A stretch of DNA of 64,000 nt, from assembly GCF_026626335.1 (NCBI RefSeq), contig NZ_JAPNTZ010000004.1:186001-250000 (forward strand). The letters run 5' to 3'. The notes under the pieces are model-generated. The model had not been told where the DNA came from. It did not search any database and saw only the letters and a list, made by a program, of their open reading frames with translations. Source of the stretch: Paractinoplanes pyxinae. Its GTDB lineage: Bacteria > Actinomycetota > Actinomycetes > Mycobacteriales > Micromonosporaceae. Shown piece by piece: positions 39,353-47,872 of the stretch. A program made the translations under genes and the position numbers. Positions within the stretch are counted from its first letter, which is position 1; each line of letters opens with the position of its first letter.

Positions 39353-42049
39353 GTGAGCGACGACGCCGAGACCCCCCGTTTGCTGCTGCTCGACGGCCAC
39401 TCCCTGGCCTACCGCGCGTTCCACGCGCTGCCCAAGGAGAACTTCAGCACGCAGACCGGTCAGCACACGAACGCCGTGTTCGGCTTCACCTCGATGCTGA
39501 TCAACATGCTGCGCGACGAGAAGCCCACGCACATCGTGGTCGCGTTCGACGTCTCCCGCGTCTCCTTCCGCACCGAGAAATACCCGGAGTACAAGGCCGG
39601 CCGGTCGGCCACCCCGCCGGAATTCCAGGGTCAGGTCAGCCTGGTCAAAGAAATCCTGGACGCGCTGCGCATCCCGTACGTCGAGAAGCCCGGCTTCGAG
39701 GCCGACGACGTCATCGCCACCCTGGCCACCCAGGCCCGCGCGGCCGGCATGGAGGTGCTGATCTCCTCCGGCGACCGGGACGCCCTGCAGCTGGTCGACG
39801 AGCACACCACCGTGCTCTACCCCAGCCGCGGCGTCTCCGAGGTCTGGCGGATGACCCCCGCCCTGGTCGAGGAGAAGCAGCTCGTCCCGCCCCACCTCTA
39901 CCGCGACAAGGCGGCCCTGGTCGGCGAGACCAGCGACAACCTGATCGGCGTGCCCGGCGTCGGCCCCAAGACGGCGGCCAAGTGGATCACCGAGTACGGC
40001 GGCATCGAGGGCGTCGTCGCCAACGCCGACAAGGTCAAGGGCAAGGCGGGCGACAACCTGCGGGCCCACCTGTCCTCGGTGATGCTCAACTACGAGCTCA
40101 ACGCCCTGCGCACCGACCTCGAGCTGCCGCTGCGCCCCGAGGACGTGCGCTGGCACGGCTGGGACCGCGAGGCCGTGCACCAGGTGTTCGACGCGCTCGA
40201 GTTCCGGGTGCTGCGCGAGCGGCTCTACTCCTACCTCGAGGCGGTCGAGCCCGAGGCCGAGTCCGGGTTCGACCTCGAGGGCCGGGTGCTGGCCGCGGGC
40301 GAGGTGGCCGGCTGGCTGACCGCCCACGCCGCCCAGGCGCCGGTCGGGGTGGCCGTCACCGGCACGTTCGGCCGCGGCACGGGCACCCTCACCGGCGTCG
40401 CGGTGGCCACCGGCGACGGCCCGGCCGCCTGGTTCGACCCGGCCGCCCTCGACGAGGCCGACGAGCAGGCCGTGGCCTCCTGGCTGCTCGACCCCGACCG
40501 GCCCAAGGTGCTGCACGACGCCAAGCCGGCCTCGCTGGCCATGCGCGCCCACGGCTGGCACCTCGGCGGCCTGCGCGTCGACACGGCGCTCGCGGCCTAC
40601 CTGGCCAAGCCCGACCAGCGCGCCTACGACCTGACCGACCTCGCCCTGCGCTACCTCAAGCGCGAGCTGCGGGTCGAGGAACCGGCCGGCGGCCAGCTCG
40701 ACCTGCTGCAGGGCCTCGACGGCAACGACGGCGCGGCCGAGCAGAACGTCATGCTGCGGGCCCGGGCCACCCTCGACCTGGCCGACGTGCTCACCGAGGA
40801 GCTGTCGCGCGACGGCGGCGAGTCCCAGACCCTGCTGGTCGAGGTCGAGCAGCCGCTGTCCGAGGTGCTGGGCGAGATGGAACACCTCGGCATCGCGGCC
40901 GACACGGTCTACCTCTCCGAGCTCGAGGCGCACTTCGCGGCCGAGGTCAAGGCGGCCCAGCAGGCCGCGCACGCCGAGGTGGGCCGCGAGTTCAACCTCG
41001 GCTCGCCCAAGCAGCTGCAAGAGATCCTGTTCGTCGAGAAGAACCTGCCCAAGACCAAGAAGATCAAGTCGGGCTACACCACCGACGCCGACGCGCTGCA
41101 GAGCCTGTTCGCGCAGACCGGCGACCCGCTGCTCGAGCACCTGCTGCGCCACCGCGACGTGGCCAAGCTCAAGTCGACGGTCGACGGTCTGCTCAAGTCG
41201 GTCTCCGACGACGGGCGCATCCACACCACGTTCAACCAGACCGTCGCCGCCACCGGCCGGCTCTCCTCGACCGACCCCAACCTGCAGAACATCCCGATCC
41301 GCACCGAAGAGGGCCGCCGCATCCGCCGGGCGTTCGTCGTCGGCGAGGGCTTCGAGCAGCTCATGACGGCCGACTACAGCCAGATCGAGATGCGCATCAT
41401 GGCCCACCTCTCCGAGGACGTGGCCCTGATCGAGGCGTTCAACTCGGACTTCGACTTCCACGCGGCCACCGCCTCCTCGGTCTTCCACGTGCCCGTCGAA
41501 GAGGTCGTGCCCGACCAGCGCCGCAAGATCAAGGCCATGAACTACGGCCTGGCCTACGGTCTGAGCGCCTTCGGCCTGTCCAACCAGCTCACCATCTCGG
41601 TCGACGAGGCCAAGGAGCTCATGGACGAGTACTTCAAGCGCTTCGGCGGCGTCCGGGCCTACCTGGAAGAGGTCGTGCGGCAGGCCGGCCGGGACGGCTA
41701 CACGGCCACGATCCTGGGCCGCCGGCGGTACCTGCCCGACCTGTCCAGCGACAACCGCCAGCGGCGCGAGATGGCCGGCCGCATGGCGCTGAACGCGCCC
41801 ATCCAGGGCTCGGCGGCCGACATCATCAAGGTCGCGATGCTGCGGGTCGACCGGGCGCTCAAAGAGACCGGGCTCAACTCCCGCATGCTGCTGCAGGTCC
41901 ACGACGAACTGGTCTTCGACGTGGCCCCCGGCGAACGCGAGCCGCTGGAAGAGCTCGTCCGCCGCGAGATGAGCGCCGCCTACCCGCTCTCGGTGCCCCT
42001 GGACGTCTCGGTCGGTCACGGCAGCGACTGGAACGGCGCCGACCACTGA
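39353..42049 (+). CDS. polA: DNA polymerase I
   Basis: PolA fills gaps and removes RNA primers. The 898-residue protein has an N-terminal 5'-3' nuclease (about 1-290, with LLLDGHSLAYRAFHAL, FEADDVIATLAT, GDRDALQLVDE and GVPGVGPKTAAKW). The middle 3'-5' exonuclease-like domain (about 310-490) lacks the catalytic DxE, as is usual in actinobacterial PolA, so proofreading should be absent. Polymerase motifs A (DYSQIEMRIMAH), B (RRKIKAMNYGLAYG) and C (QVHDELVFDV) are intact. The GTG at 39353 opens the domain. Confidence 0.97.
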   Translation: MSDDAETPRLLLLDGHSLAYRAFHALPKENFSTQTGQHTNAVFGFTSMLINMLRDEKPTHIVVAFDVSRVSFRTEKYPEYKAGRSATPPEFQGQVSLVKEILDALRIPYVEKPGFEADDVIATLATQARAAGMEVLISSGDRDALQLVDEHTTVLYPSRGVSEVWRMTPALVEEKQLVPPHLYRDKAALVGETSDNLIGVPGVGPKTAAKWITEYGGIEGVVANADKVKGKAGDNLRAHLSSVMLNYELNALRTDLELPLRPEDVRWHGWDREAVHQVFDALEFRVLRERLYSYLEAVEPEAESGFDLEGRVLAAGEVAGWLTAHAAQAPVGVAVTGTFGRGTGTLTGVAVATGDGPAAWFDPAALDEADEQAVASWLLDPDRPKVLHDAKPASLAMRAHGWHLGGLRVDTALAAYLAKPDQRAYDLTDLALRYLKRELRVEEPAGGQLDLLQGLDGNDGAAEQNVMLRARATLDLADVLTEELSRDGGESQTLLVEVEQPLSEVLGEMEHLGIAADTVYLSELEAHFAAEVKAAQQAAHAEVGREFNLGSPKQLQEILFVEKNLPKTKKIKSGYTTDADALQSLFAQTGDPLLEHLLRHRDVAKLKSTVDGLLKSVSDDGRIHTTFNQTVAATGRLSSTDPNLQNIPIRTEEGRRIRRAFVVGEGFEQLMTADYSQIEMRIMAHLSEDVALIEAFNSDFDFHAATASSVFHVPVEEVVPDQRRKIKAMNYGLAYGLSAFGLSNQLTISVDEAKELMDEYFKRFGGVRAYLEEVVRQAGRDGYTATILGRRRYLPDLSSDNRQRREMAGRMALNAPIQGSAADIIKVAMLRVDRALKETGLNSRMLLQVHDELVFDVAPGEREPLEELVRREMSAAYPLSVPLDVSVGHGSDWNGADH

Positions 42050-42050
42050 G

Positions 42051-42491
42051 CTAGCGGCGCGGCGAGACCGCTCCGAAGAAGGTGGCGGCCGCCAGTGCAC
42101 CGGCCGACAGGGCGCTGAACCACGCCCAGAAGCCGGTGCCGGGCACCATCGTCAGCACGGCGACGATGACCAGTCCGCCCGCCGGCACGGCCGCGGCCAG
42201 CGTCCACAGGCTGGCCGCCGGGCGCCGGGCCACGGCGATCGCCAGCGGCACGAAGAGCGGCAGATAAGGGGCGGGCCAGTCGACCGGCACCGGCTGGTCC
42301 TTGACGAGGGCGTAGACGAGGGCCGCCGTCGCGCCCAGCGCCACCGCGGCCGCCGTCTGCACGAACATGTAGGCCGCGCGTTGCTCGGGCGGGGTCCGCC
42401 TGCCGTCCGTCCCCGGCTCGCCCAGGCCGAACCACATCGCCGTGACCTGCAGCAGCTCGCGCACCGCCGATCGCACTCCGTTGCCCGCCAT
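42051..42491 (-). CDS. Small membrane protein of unknown function
   Basis: A 146-residue protein with four predicted helices and a polar, Pro/Arg-containing N-terminus (TDGRRTPPEQRAAY). I do not recognise the family. It converges on polA with a 1-bp gap. The ATG at 42491 has GGAGG too close for a normal site; a GTG five codons further in is an alternative start. Confidence 0.6.
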   Translation of the reverse strand: MAGNGVRSAVRELLQVTAMWFGLGEPGTDGRRTPPEQRAAYMFVQTAAAVALGATAALVYALVKDQPVPVDWPAPYLPLFVPLAIAVARRPAASLWTLAAAVPAGGLVIVAVLTMVPGTGFWAWFSALSAGALAAATFFGAVSPRR

Positions 42492-42624
42492 GCCTCCACC
42501 CTAGAACTGGCGCCGGCGGCGTAGGCTCTGCGCGGTTGCGTCCTCGCGGGCGCGCAGAGCCAGCGTGTCGTGACCGGTCGGGGTTGCGGTGCTTTGCAAA
42601 GGTGACGCCATGGGGAGCCAGACG

Positions 42625-42954
42625 ATGGAAAACGCCACCGGGGGACCGCTCACCCGCGAGCCGCTCGACCCGGCCCGGGCCGACGCGTTCGCGCCGATGT
42701 TCAAGGCGCTCGGCGATCCGGTGCGCCTGCGCCTGCTGTCGATGATCGCCTCGGCCCGCGGCGGCGAGGTCTGCGTGTGCGACCTGACCGGCGAGTTCCA
42801 CCTGACCGGTCCGACCATCTCGCACCACCTGAAGGTGCTGCGCGAGGCCGGCCTGGTCGACAGCGACCGCCGCGGCACCTGGGTCTACTACCGCATGATC
42901 CCGGCGGCGCTGGCCGTCATGGGCACCCTGCTCGAGACGGGGCTGCCGCTCTGA
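42625..42954 (+). CDS. ArsR/SmtB family regulator with arsenite-type Cys motif
   Basis: A 109-residue winged-helix repressor. Its HTH is LTGPTISHHLKVLREAGLVD, and the wing is RRGTWVYYRM. The first recognition helix region holds EVCVCDLT, the CxC site that binds As(III)/Sb(III) in classical ArsR. The ATG at 42625 follows GGGGAG by 7 bp; an ATG at 42610 with AAAGGTG upstream is also possible. No arsenic transporter or reductase is nearby, so its targets are elsewhere or the ligand differs. Confidence 0.85.
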   Translation: MENATGGPLTREPLDPARADAFAPMFKALGDPVRLRLLSMIASARGGEVCVCDLTGEFHLTGPTISHHLKVLREAGLVDSDRRGTWVYYRMIPAALAVMGTLLETGLPL

Positions 42955-42957
42955 CGC

Positions 42958-43287
42958 TCACTTCTTGAGCGGGTCGTGGCCCCAGTTCATCAGCGAGTAG
43001 CGCCACTTGGTGTCCTCGACGTCGCCCTTCGGGTGCTGGGCGAGGTGGCGGTGCACGTAGCCGACGACCTTGCGCATGTGCGCCTCGTCGTCGTCGGTCA
43101 GGTCGGCCTTCTTCTTGCCGAGGATCTTGATGATCTTGCGGCCGGAGTCGTGGCCGACCGACTCGGCGCCCGACGACGACTTCTGGCCGACGTCCTTCGA
43201 CTCGTCGGTCTTGAGCCACTTCTCCAGTTCGGTCGCGGTCATGTTGACCGCGTCCTTGAACTCGGCGTACGTGTCGGTGTCAGCCAT
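42958..43287 (-). CDS. DUF3140 family protein
   Basis: A 109-residue charged protein. The family pattern is clear: FKDAVNMTATELEKWLKTDES, SVGHDSGRKIIKILGKKK, DDDEAHMRKVVGYVHRHLAQHP and WRYSLMNWGHDPLKK. The function is unknown; the high Lys/Asp content suggests a soluble protein that may bind nucleic acid or protect in stress. Its start overlaps the end of the next gene by 8 bp, so the two are co-expressed. Confidence 0.85.
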   Translation of the reverse strand: MADTDTYAEFKDAVNMTATELEKWLKTDESKDVGQKSSSGAESVGHDSGRKIIKILGKKKADLTDDDEAHMRKVVGYVHRHLAQHPKGDVEDTKWRYSLMNWGHDPLKK

Positions 43288-43498
43288 TCTTCTTCAGCGC
43301 TCCCGGCTTGTGGACCGCCTCGCGCCCGGTCTTGTCGCTCTTGACCTTGTACTGCGGGTCGTCCTTGGACGCGTCGACCGTGCGGCCGGCCGCCTCGGTC
43401 CGCTTCGTGATCTTCTGCTCGACCTCGCCGTGGACGTTCTGCCCGTGGCTCTTCCAGGTCACGTCGTCGCCCTTTTTCAGGTTCTCGTCACTCGCCAT
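43280..43498 (-). CDS. DUF2945/HVA1-type TUDOR-like small protein
   Basis: A 72-residue protein. The pattern KGDDVTWKSHGQNVHGEVEQKITKRTEAAGRT and PQYKVKSDKTGREAVHKPGALKK is typical of the DUF2945 (hypervirulence-associated, TUDOR-like) family. Its role is not established. It lies upstream of and overlaps the DUF3140 gene, a pairing that suggests one function, perhaps in stress. Confidence 0.85.
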   Translation of the reverse strand: MASDENLKKGDDVTWKSHGQNVHGEVEQKITKRTEAAGRTVDASKDDPQYKVKSDKTGREAVHKPGALKKNG

Positions 43499-43534
43499 GA
43501 CAGCCGGGTACCCCCGGGCGGCCTGCGGAAACGG

Positions 43535-44341
43535 TCAGCCGGGCAGATCGGACACGAAGATCGCCGTACCGGGGAACAGCCGCCCCCGCAGCGGGCTCCA
43601 CTGACCCCAGATCTGCTCGTGCCCGTCGGGCCACTCCGGTTCGACCAGGTCGCGCAACACGAACCCGGCGGCCACCAGCTCGCGCACCCGGTCGCCCAGC
43701 GTGCGGTGCTGCTCGACGTAGACCGGCACCCCGCCCTCGTCCGTCTCGACGTACGGGGTGCGGTCGAAGTACGAGTTGCGGGCGATCAACCCGGACTCGT
43801 CCGGCTCGTCCCAGAAGATCCAGCGCATCGGGTGGGTGACCGAGAAGACCCAGGACCCGCCCGTACGCAGCACCCGCGCCACCTCGCGCATGGCCGCGCC
43901 CGAATCGGCCACGAACGGGATCGCCCCGAAGGCCGTGCACACGATGTCGAATACGCTGTCCGCGAACGGCAGGGCCAGCGCGTCGGCTTGTACGAGCGGA
44001 ACCCGTACGCCCGTACGGGCCTCGGCCGCCCGCGCGTGCCGCAGCATGCCCGCCGAGAGATCGAGCGCAGTCACCTCGGCCCCTTGCCCGTCGAGCCACC
44101 GCGCGCCCGCCGCGGCGCCCGCCCCGAGCTCCAGTACCCGCTTCCCGCGCACGTCGCCGAGCAGGTGCGCGTCGGCCTCGCGCAGCCCCTCGGGGCACCA
44201 GACAAAATCGAGATCGCCCAGGAAGGCGCCGTGTTCGGCCTGATACTCGTCGGCGTCGGCGTCCCACCAGCCGCGGCTGGCGACCCGGCTCTCGGCGTCG
44301 GTGATCGGCGAGCGCGGGTCCGGCGGGTTGATCTCGGTCAC
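43535..44341 (-). CDS. Class I SAM-dependent methyltransferase
   Basis: A 268-residue methyltransferase. Motif I is VLELGAGAAAGARWL, followed by VTALDLSAGMLRHAR (acidic loop), PLVQADALALPFADSVFD (motif II/III) and REVARVLRTGGSWVFSVTHP. The substrate is unknown. The C-terminal part is Trp/Asp/Glu-rich (WPDGHEQIWGQWSPLRGRLFPGTAIFV). The GTG at 44341 starts the family-like N-terminus. It is divergent from rpsA, 327 bp away. Confidence 0.9.
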   Translation of the reverse strand: MTEINPPDPRSPITDAESRVASRGWWDADADEYQAEHGAFLGDLDFVWCPEGLREADAHLLGDVRGKRVLELGAGAAAGARWLDGQGAEVTALDLSAGMLRHARAAEARTGVRVPLVQADALALPFADSVFDIVCTAFGAIPFVADSGAAMREVARVLRTGGSWVFSVTHPMRWIFWDEPDESGLIARNSYFDRTPYVETDEGGVPVYVEQHRTLGDRVRELVAAGFVLRDLVEPEWPDGHEQIWGQWSPLRGRLFPGTAIFVSDLPG

Positions 44342-44668
44342 GCCGACACGGTACGGCAGCGCGTGGCGGCGTCCCGATTCCGTACATTACGGGCATGCTG
44401 CGGGGTTTCGGCCGAACATTGTGCCTGGGTCGTCAGGAGGGCTTGCAACCTGTGGTAATGCGCACGGTAAGCTAGTCGATGCGCTCGCGGATCGTGTGCC
44501 TCGGCAGGGAGCAGGTTCCGTGGTCGTCGGTCTCGACATGATCGACTGCAAGGATTCTGGTCCGTTTCGGTCGCCCGATCCTGATTTGCTCGTTCGTGCC
44601 GTGCCCGCCGGCAGTTCCGCGGGGCGCGAGAGACACCACGAATCCATCCGTTCGGAGCAACAGTCCAC
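44342..44668. other. Intergenic region between the methyltransferase and rpsA
   Basis: A 327-bp divergent region. It contains a weak promoter-like pair for rpsA, TTGCAA (44443-44448) and TAAGCT (44468-44473), 19 bp apart, which would leave a long leader of about 190 nt. No riboswitch or conserved hairpin is clear. Small open frames here look like shadows. Confidence 0.5.
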
Positions 44669-46186
44669 ATGACGAGCAGCATCGAGGCCACCTCGAGCGC
44701 CAACAAGGTCACCGTCGACGATCTCGGATCCGAGGAAGCATTCCTCGCCGCCATCGACGAGACCATCAAGTACTTCAACGACGGCGACATTGTCGAAGGC
44801 ACCGTCGTCAAGGTCGATCGGGACGAGGTCCTGCTCGACATCGGCTACAAGACCGAGGGTGTCATCCCCTCGCGCGAGTTGTCGATCAAGCATGACGTGG
44901 ACCCCGCGGAAGTGGTGTCGGTCGGTGACCACATCGAAGCCCTCGTCCTCACCAAGGAGGACAAGGAAGGCCGTCTGATCCTCTCGAAGAAGCGTGCGCA
45001 GTACGAGCGCGCGTGGGGCACCATCGAGAAGATCAAGGAGGACGACGGCGTCGTTCGCGGCTCCGTCATCGAGGTCGTCAAGGGTGGTCTCATCCTCGAC
45101 ATCGGCCTCCGCGGCTTCCTGCCGGCCTCCCTGGTCGAGATGCGCCGGGTCCGCGACCTCCAGCCCTACGTGGGCCGCGAGCTCGAGGCCAAGATCATCG
45201 AGCTGGACAAGAACCGCAACAACGTGGTCCTGTCCCGCCGCGCCTGGCTCGAGCAGACGCAGTCCGAGGTTCGCACCGAGTTCCTCAACAAGCTGCAGAA
45301 GGGCCAGGTCCGCAAGGGCGTCGTGTCCTCGATCGTCAACTTCGGCGCGTTCGTCGACCTCGGCGGCGTCGACGGTCTGGTGCACGTCTCCGAGCTCTCC
45401 TGGAAGCACATCGACCACCCGTCCGAGGTTGTCGAGGTCGGCCAGGAGGTCGAGGTTGAGGTGCTCGACGTCGACCTGGACCGCGAGCGCGTCTCGCTGT
45501 CGCTGAAGGCGACCCAGGAAGACCCGTGGCGCCAGTTCGCCCGCACCCACGCGATCAACCAGATCGTCCCGGGCAAGGTCACCAAGCTGGTCCCGTTCGG
45601 CGCCTTCGTCCGCGTGGACGACGGCATCGAGGGTCTGGTGCACATTTCCGAGCTGGCCGAGCGGCACGTCGAGCTGCCCGAGCAGGTCGTCCAGGTGGGC
45701 TCCGACGTCCTGGTCAAGGTCATCGACATCGACCTCGAGCGGCGCCGGATCAGCCTGTCGCTCAAGCAGGCCAACGAGGGCTTCGTCGAGGGCGAGGAGC
45801 ACTTCGACCCGACCCTCTACGGCATGGCCGCGACGTACGACAACGAGGGCAACTACATCTACCCCGAGGGCTTCGACCCCGAGACGGGTGAGTGGCTCGA
45901 GGGCTTCGACAAGCAGCGCGAGGCGTGGGAGAAGCAGTACGCCGACGCCCGCGAGCGCTGGGAGGCCCACACCAAGCAGGTGCAGGCGTCCCGCGACGCC
46001 GACGCCGAGGCTGCGCTCAACCCGGCCCCGGCCGGCGCGGCGACCAGCTCGTCGTCGTCCACCTCGTCCTCGACCTCGTCGAGCTCGCCGGCCCCGGCGC
46101 GCGCCAACGAGGAGCCGTCCGGCACCCTGGCCACCGACGAGGCTCTCGCCGCTCTGCGCGAGAAGCTGGCCGGCGGCAAGAACTGA
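44669..46186 (+). CDS. rpsA: 30S ribosomal protein S1
   Basis: S1 helps the 30S subunit bind mRNA. The 505-residue protein has four S1 RNA-binding repeats: GDIVEGTVVKVDRDEVLLDIGYK (about 33-102), GSVIEVVKGGLILDIGLRGFLPAS (119-184), RKGVVSSIVNFGAFVDLGGVDG (205-273) and VPGKVTKLVPFGAFVRVDDGIEG (290-359). A Ser-rich low-complexity stretch and a short helical C-terminus follow. Four repeats is the actinobacterial form. ATG at 44669 follows CGGAGCAAC. A long hairpin terminator lies downstream. Confidence 0.97.
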   Translation: MTSSIEATSSANKVTVDDLGSEEAFLAAIDETIKYFNDGDIVEGTVVKVDRDEVLLDIGYKTEGVIPSRELSIKHDVDPAEVVSVGDHIEALVLTKEDKEGRLILSKKRAQYERAWGTIEKIKEDDGVVRGSVIEVVKGGLILDIGLRGFLPASLVEMRRVRDLQPYVGRELEAKIIELDKNRNNVVLSRRAWLEQTQSEVRTEFLNKLQKGQVRKGVVSSIVNFGAFVDLGGVDGLVHVSELSWKHIDHPSEVVEVGQEVEVEVLDVDLDRERVSLSLKATQEDPWRQFARTHAINQIVPGKVTKLVPFGAFVRVDDGIEGLVHISELAERHVELPEQVVQVGSDVLVKVIDIDLERRRISLSLKQANEGFVEGEEHFDPTLYGMAATYDNEGNYIYPEGFDPETGEWLEGFDKQREAWEKQYADARERWEAHTKQVQASRDADAEAALNPAPAGAATSSSSSTSSSTSSSSPAPARANEEPSGTLATDEALAALREKLAGGKN

Positions 46187-46211
46187 CCCAGCCTGTGCGC
46201 TGAGCGTTCTT

Positions 46212-46249
46212 CGAAAGGCCGCTCCGACTTCGGTCGGGGCGGCCTTTCG
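46212..46249 (+). terminator. Terminator after rpsA
   Basis: A 17-bp stem (one T-G wobble) closed by a stable TTCG tetraloop starts 25 bp after the rpsA stop. The descending arm ends in GGCCTTTCG, giving a short T-run. Confidence 0.85.
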
Positions 46250-46341
46250 CCTTTCCCGCCGGCCGGTCCTCCTCGGCCTGGCGCCTTTTGTTCCGCTGAG
46301 GCGGGCTGTCCTGTTGGTCGCGAGCCGGGAATACTGGGCGA

Positions 46342-47526
46342 GTGCTGATGGTGGGTCTGACCGGCGGGATCGGTGCGGGGAAGAGCGCGGTGGCGCGGCG
46401 GCTGGCCCGCAACGGCGCGGTGATCATCGATGCTGACGTGCTGGCCCGCGAGGTTGTCGCCCCCGGCACCGACGGCCTGGCCGAGGTCGTGGCCGCCTTC
46501 GGCCCCGGCGTGCTCACGGCCGGCGGCGAACTCGACCGTCCGGCGCTGGGCGCCCGGGTCTTCGGCGACGACGACGCCCGCCGCACGCTGGAGAAGATCC
46601 TGCACCCCCGCATCCGGGCCCGGACGGCCGAGCTGGCCGCCGCCGCGCCCGGCGAGGCGGTGGTCGTCAACGACGTGCCGCTGCTGGTCGAGACCGGGCT
46701 GGCCCCCAGCTACCACCTGGTGATCGTGGTCGAGGCCGACCGGGCCCAGCGGATCCGGCGGCTCATCGAGACCCGGGGCATGACCGCCGAGCAGGCCGAG
46801 GCCCGCATCGCCGCCCAGGCCGGCGACGCCGACCGCCGTCGTGCCGCCGACGTGCTGCTGGTCAACGACGGCAGCCTCGACGAGCTCAACGAGCGGGTCG
46901 ACCGGCTGTTCAAGACCAGGCTCAAGCCGTACGAGGAAAATCTGCGCCTGCGTGTGTCGGCCCGGCCCGACCGCCGGCTGCACATCGCCGAGCCCGACCC
47001 CACCTGGCCCGACCAGGCCGGGCGGCTGATCGCCCGGATCCGGCACGCCCTGCCCGGCCGCCCGGCGGTGTCGCACATCGGCTCGACAGCGGTTCCCGGG
47101 CTGCCCGCCAAAGACATCATCGACCTGATGCTGGCCGTGCGCACCCTCGACGAGGCCGACGCGCTGGCCGACCGGCTGGGCGGCGCGGGCTTCCCGCGGC
47201 GGCCGGGGGAGTGGGTCGACAACGCGCGCGGCCTGCCCGGGCAGACGTGGCCGAAGCGCCTGCACGGCGGCACCGACCCCGGCCGTACGGTGAATCTGCA
47301 CGTCCGGGTGACGGGCTCGCCCGGCTGGCGGTTCGCCCTGCTCATGCGCGACCACCTGCGCACCGTCCCCGAGGCGCGCGACGGCTACGCCGAGGCCAAG
47401 GTGCGGTGGTCGGCCGAGCACCAGGACCGCTACGCGTACGCCGACGCCAAGGAACCCTGGTTCGACGAGGAGGCCCGGGCCGCCGACGACTGGGCCGAGG
47501 CGACCGGCTGGTGCCCGTCGGACTGA
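46342..47526 (+). CDS. coaE: Dephospho-CoA kinase fused to a GrpB-like domain
   Basis: The N-terminal 195 residues are CoaE, the last step of CoA synthesis: Walker A GGIGAGKS (8-15), IDADVLAREVV, HPRIRARTAEL and VNDVPLLVETGL. The C-terminal half (about 205-390) is a GrpB/UPF0157 nucleotidyltransferase-fold domain with HIGSTAVPGLPAKDIIDL (about 243-260). The fusion is known from mycobacteria, where the extra domain aids CoaE folding; whether it does so here is not shown. GTG at 46342 is chosen, three codons before an ATG. Confidence 0.94.
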   Translation: MLMVGLTGGIGAGKSAVARRLARNGAVIIDADVLAREVVAPGTDGLAEVVAAFGPGVLTAGGELDRPALGARVFGDDDARRTLEKILHPRIRARTAELAAAAPGEAVVVNDVPLLVETGLAPSYHLVIVVEADRAQRIRRLIETRGMTAEQAEARIAAQAGDADRRRAADVLLVNDGSLDELNERVDRLFKTRLKPYEENLRLRVSARPDRRLHIAEPDPTWPDQAGRLIARIRHALPGRPAVSHIGSTAVPGLPAKDIIDLMLAVRTLDEADALADRLGGAGFPRRPGEWVDNARGLPGQTWPKRLHGGTDPGRTVNLHVRVTGSPGWRFALLMRDHLRTVPEARDGYAEAKVRWSAEHQDRYAYADAKEPWFDEEARAADDWAEATGWCPSD

Positions 47527-47872
47527 CGGGCGGGCGTGAGGCGTACGGAAGAAAGCAGTTGACCCCGAGGTTGAGATAAGGGCGCTCGCGGCGGCCGGTC
47601 TGCGCTGGGCGCGACCACCTGCGGGTGCGCTCGCCGTCAACCGGGGCGCAACAACCACGGGCCGGCTGAGGGGACCGTTTTGGTGGCCCCGCTCAGTGCC
47701 GGGCGGCCGCCGCGAGCGGCCTACCCGAACAGGTTAGGCGTGCCGCGCAACAAGCATCAATGCCGCCGGGCAGGGCCGAATGTGCACCCTGCGCACGCCG
47801 GTCCCGCACGGGTGAACGCCCGGCCCCGGCGACACCGAAAACTTGTCATACCCCCGACGTACGGTAGGTCCC
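47527..47872. other. Intergenic region between coaE and uvrB
   Basis: A 346-bp gap. It holds one stem with a bulge (CTGAGGGGACC ... GGTGGCCCCGCTCAG, 47666-47696) that could end coaE transcription but has no T-run. No clear LexA (SOS) box is seen before uvrB. The rest shows nothing I can support. Confidence 0.5.

Noticed and set aside
39338..42100. A 920-codon open frame antisense to polA
   Set aside because: It contains no domain and mirrors polA codon structure; polA itself is complete on the plus strand.
47527..47872. Possible SOS box before uvrB
   Set aside because: No sequence close to the actinobacterial LexA consensus is seen.
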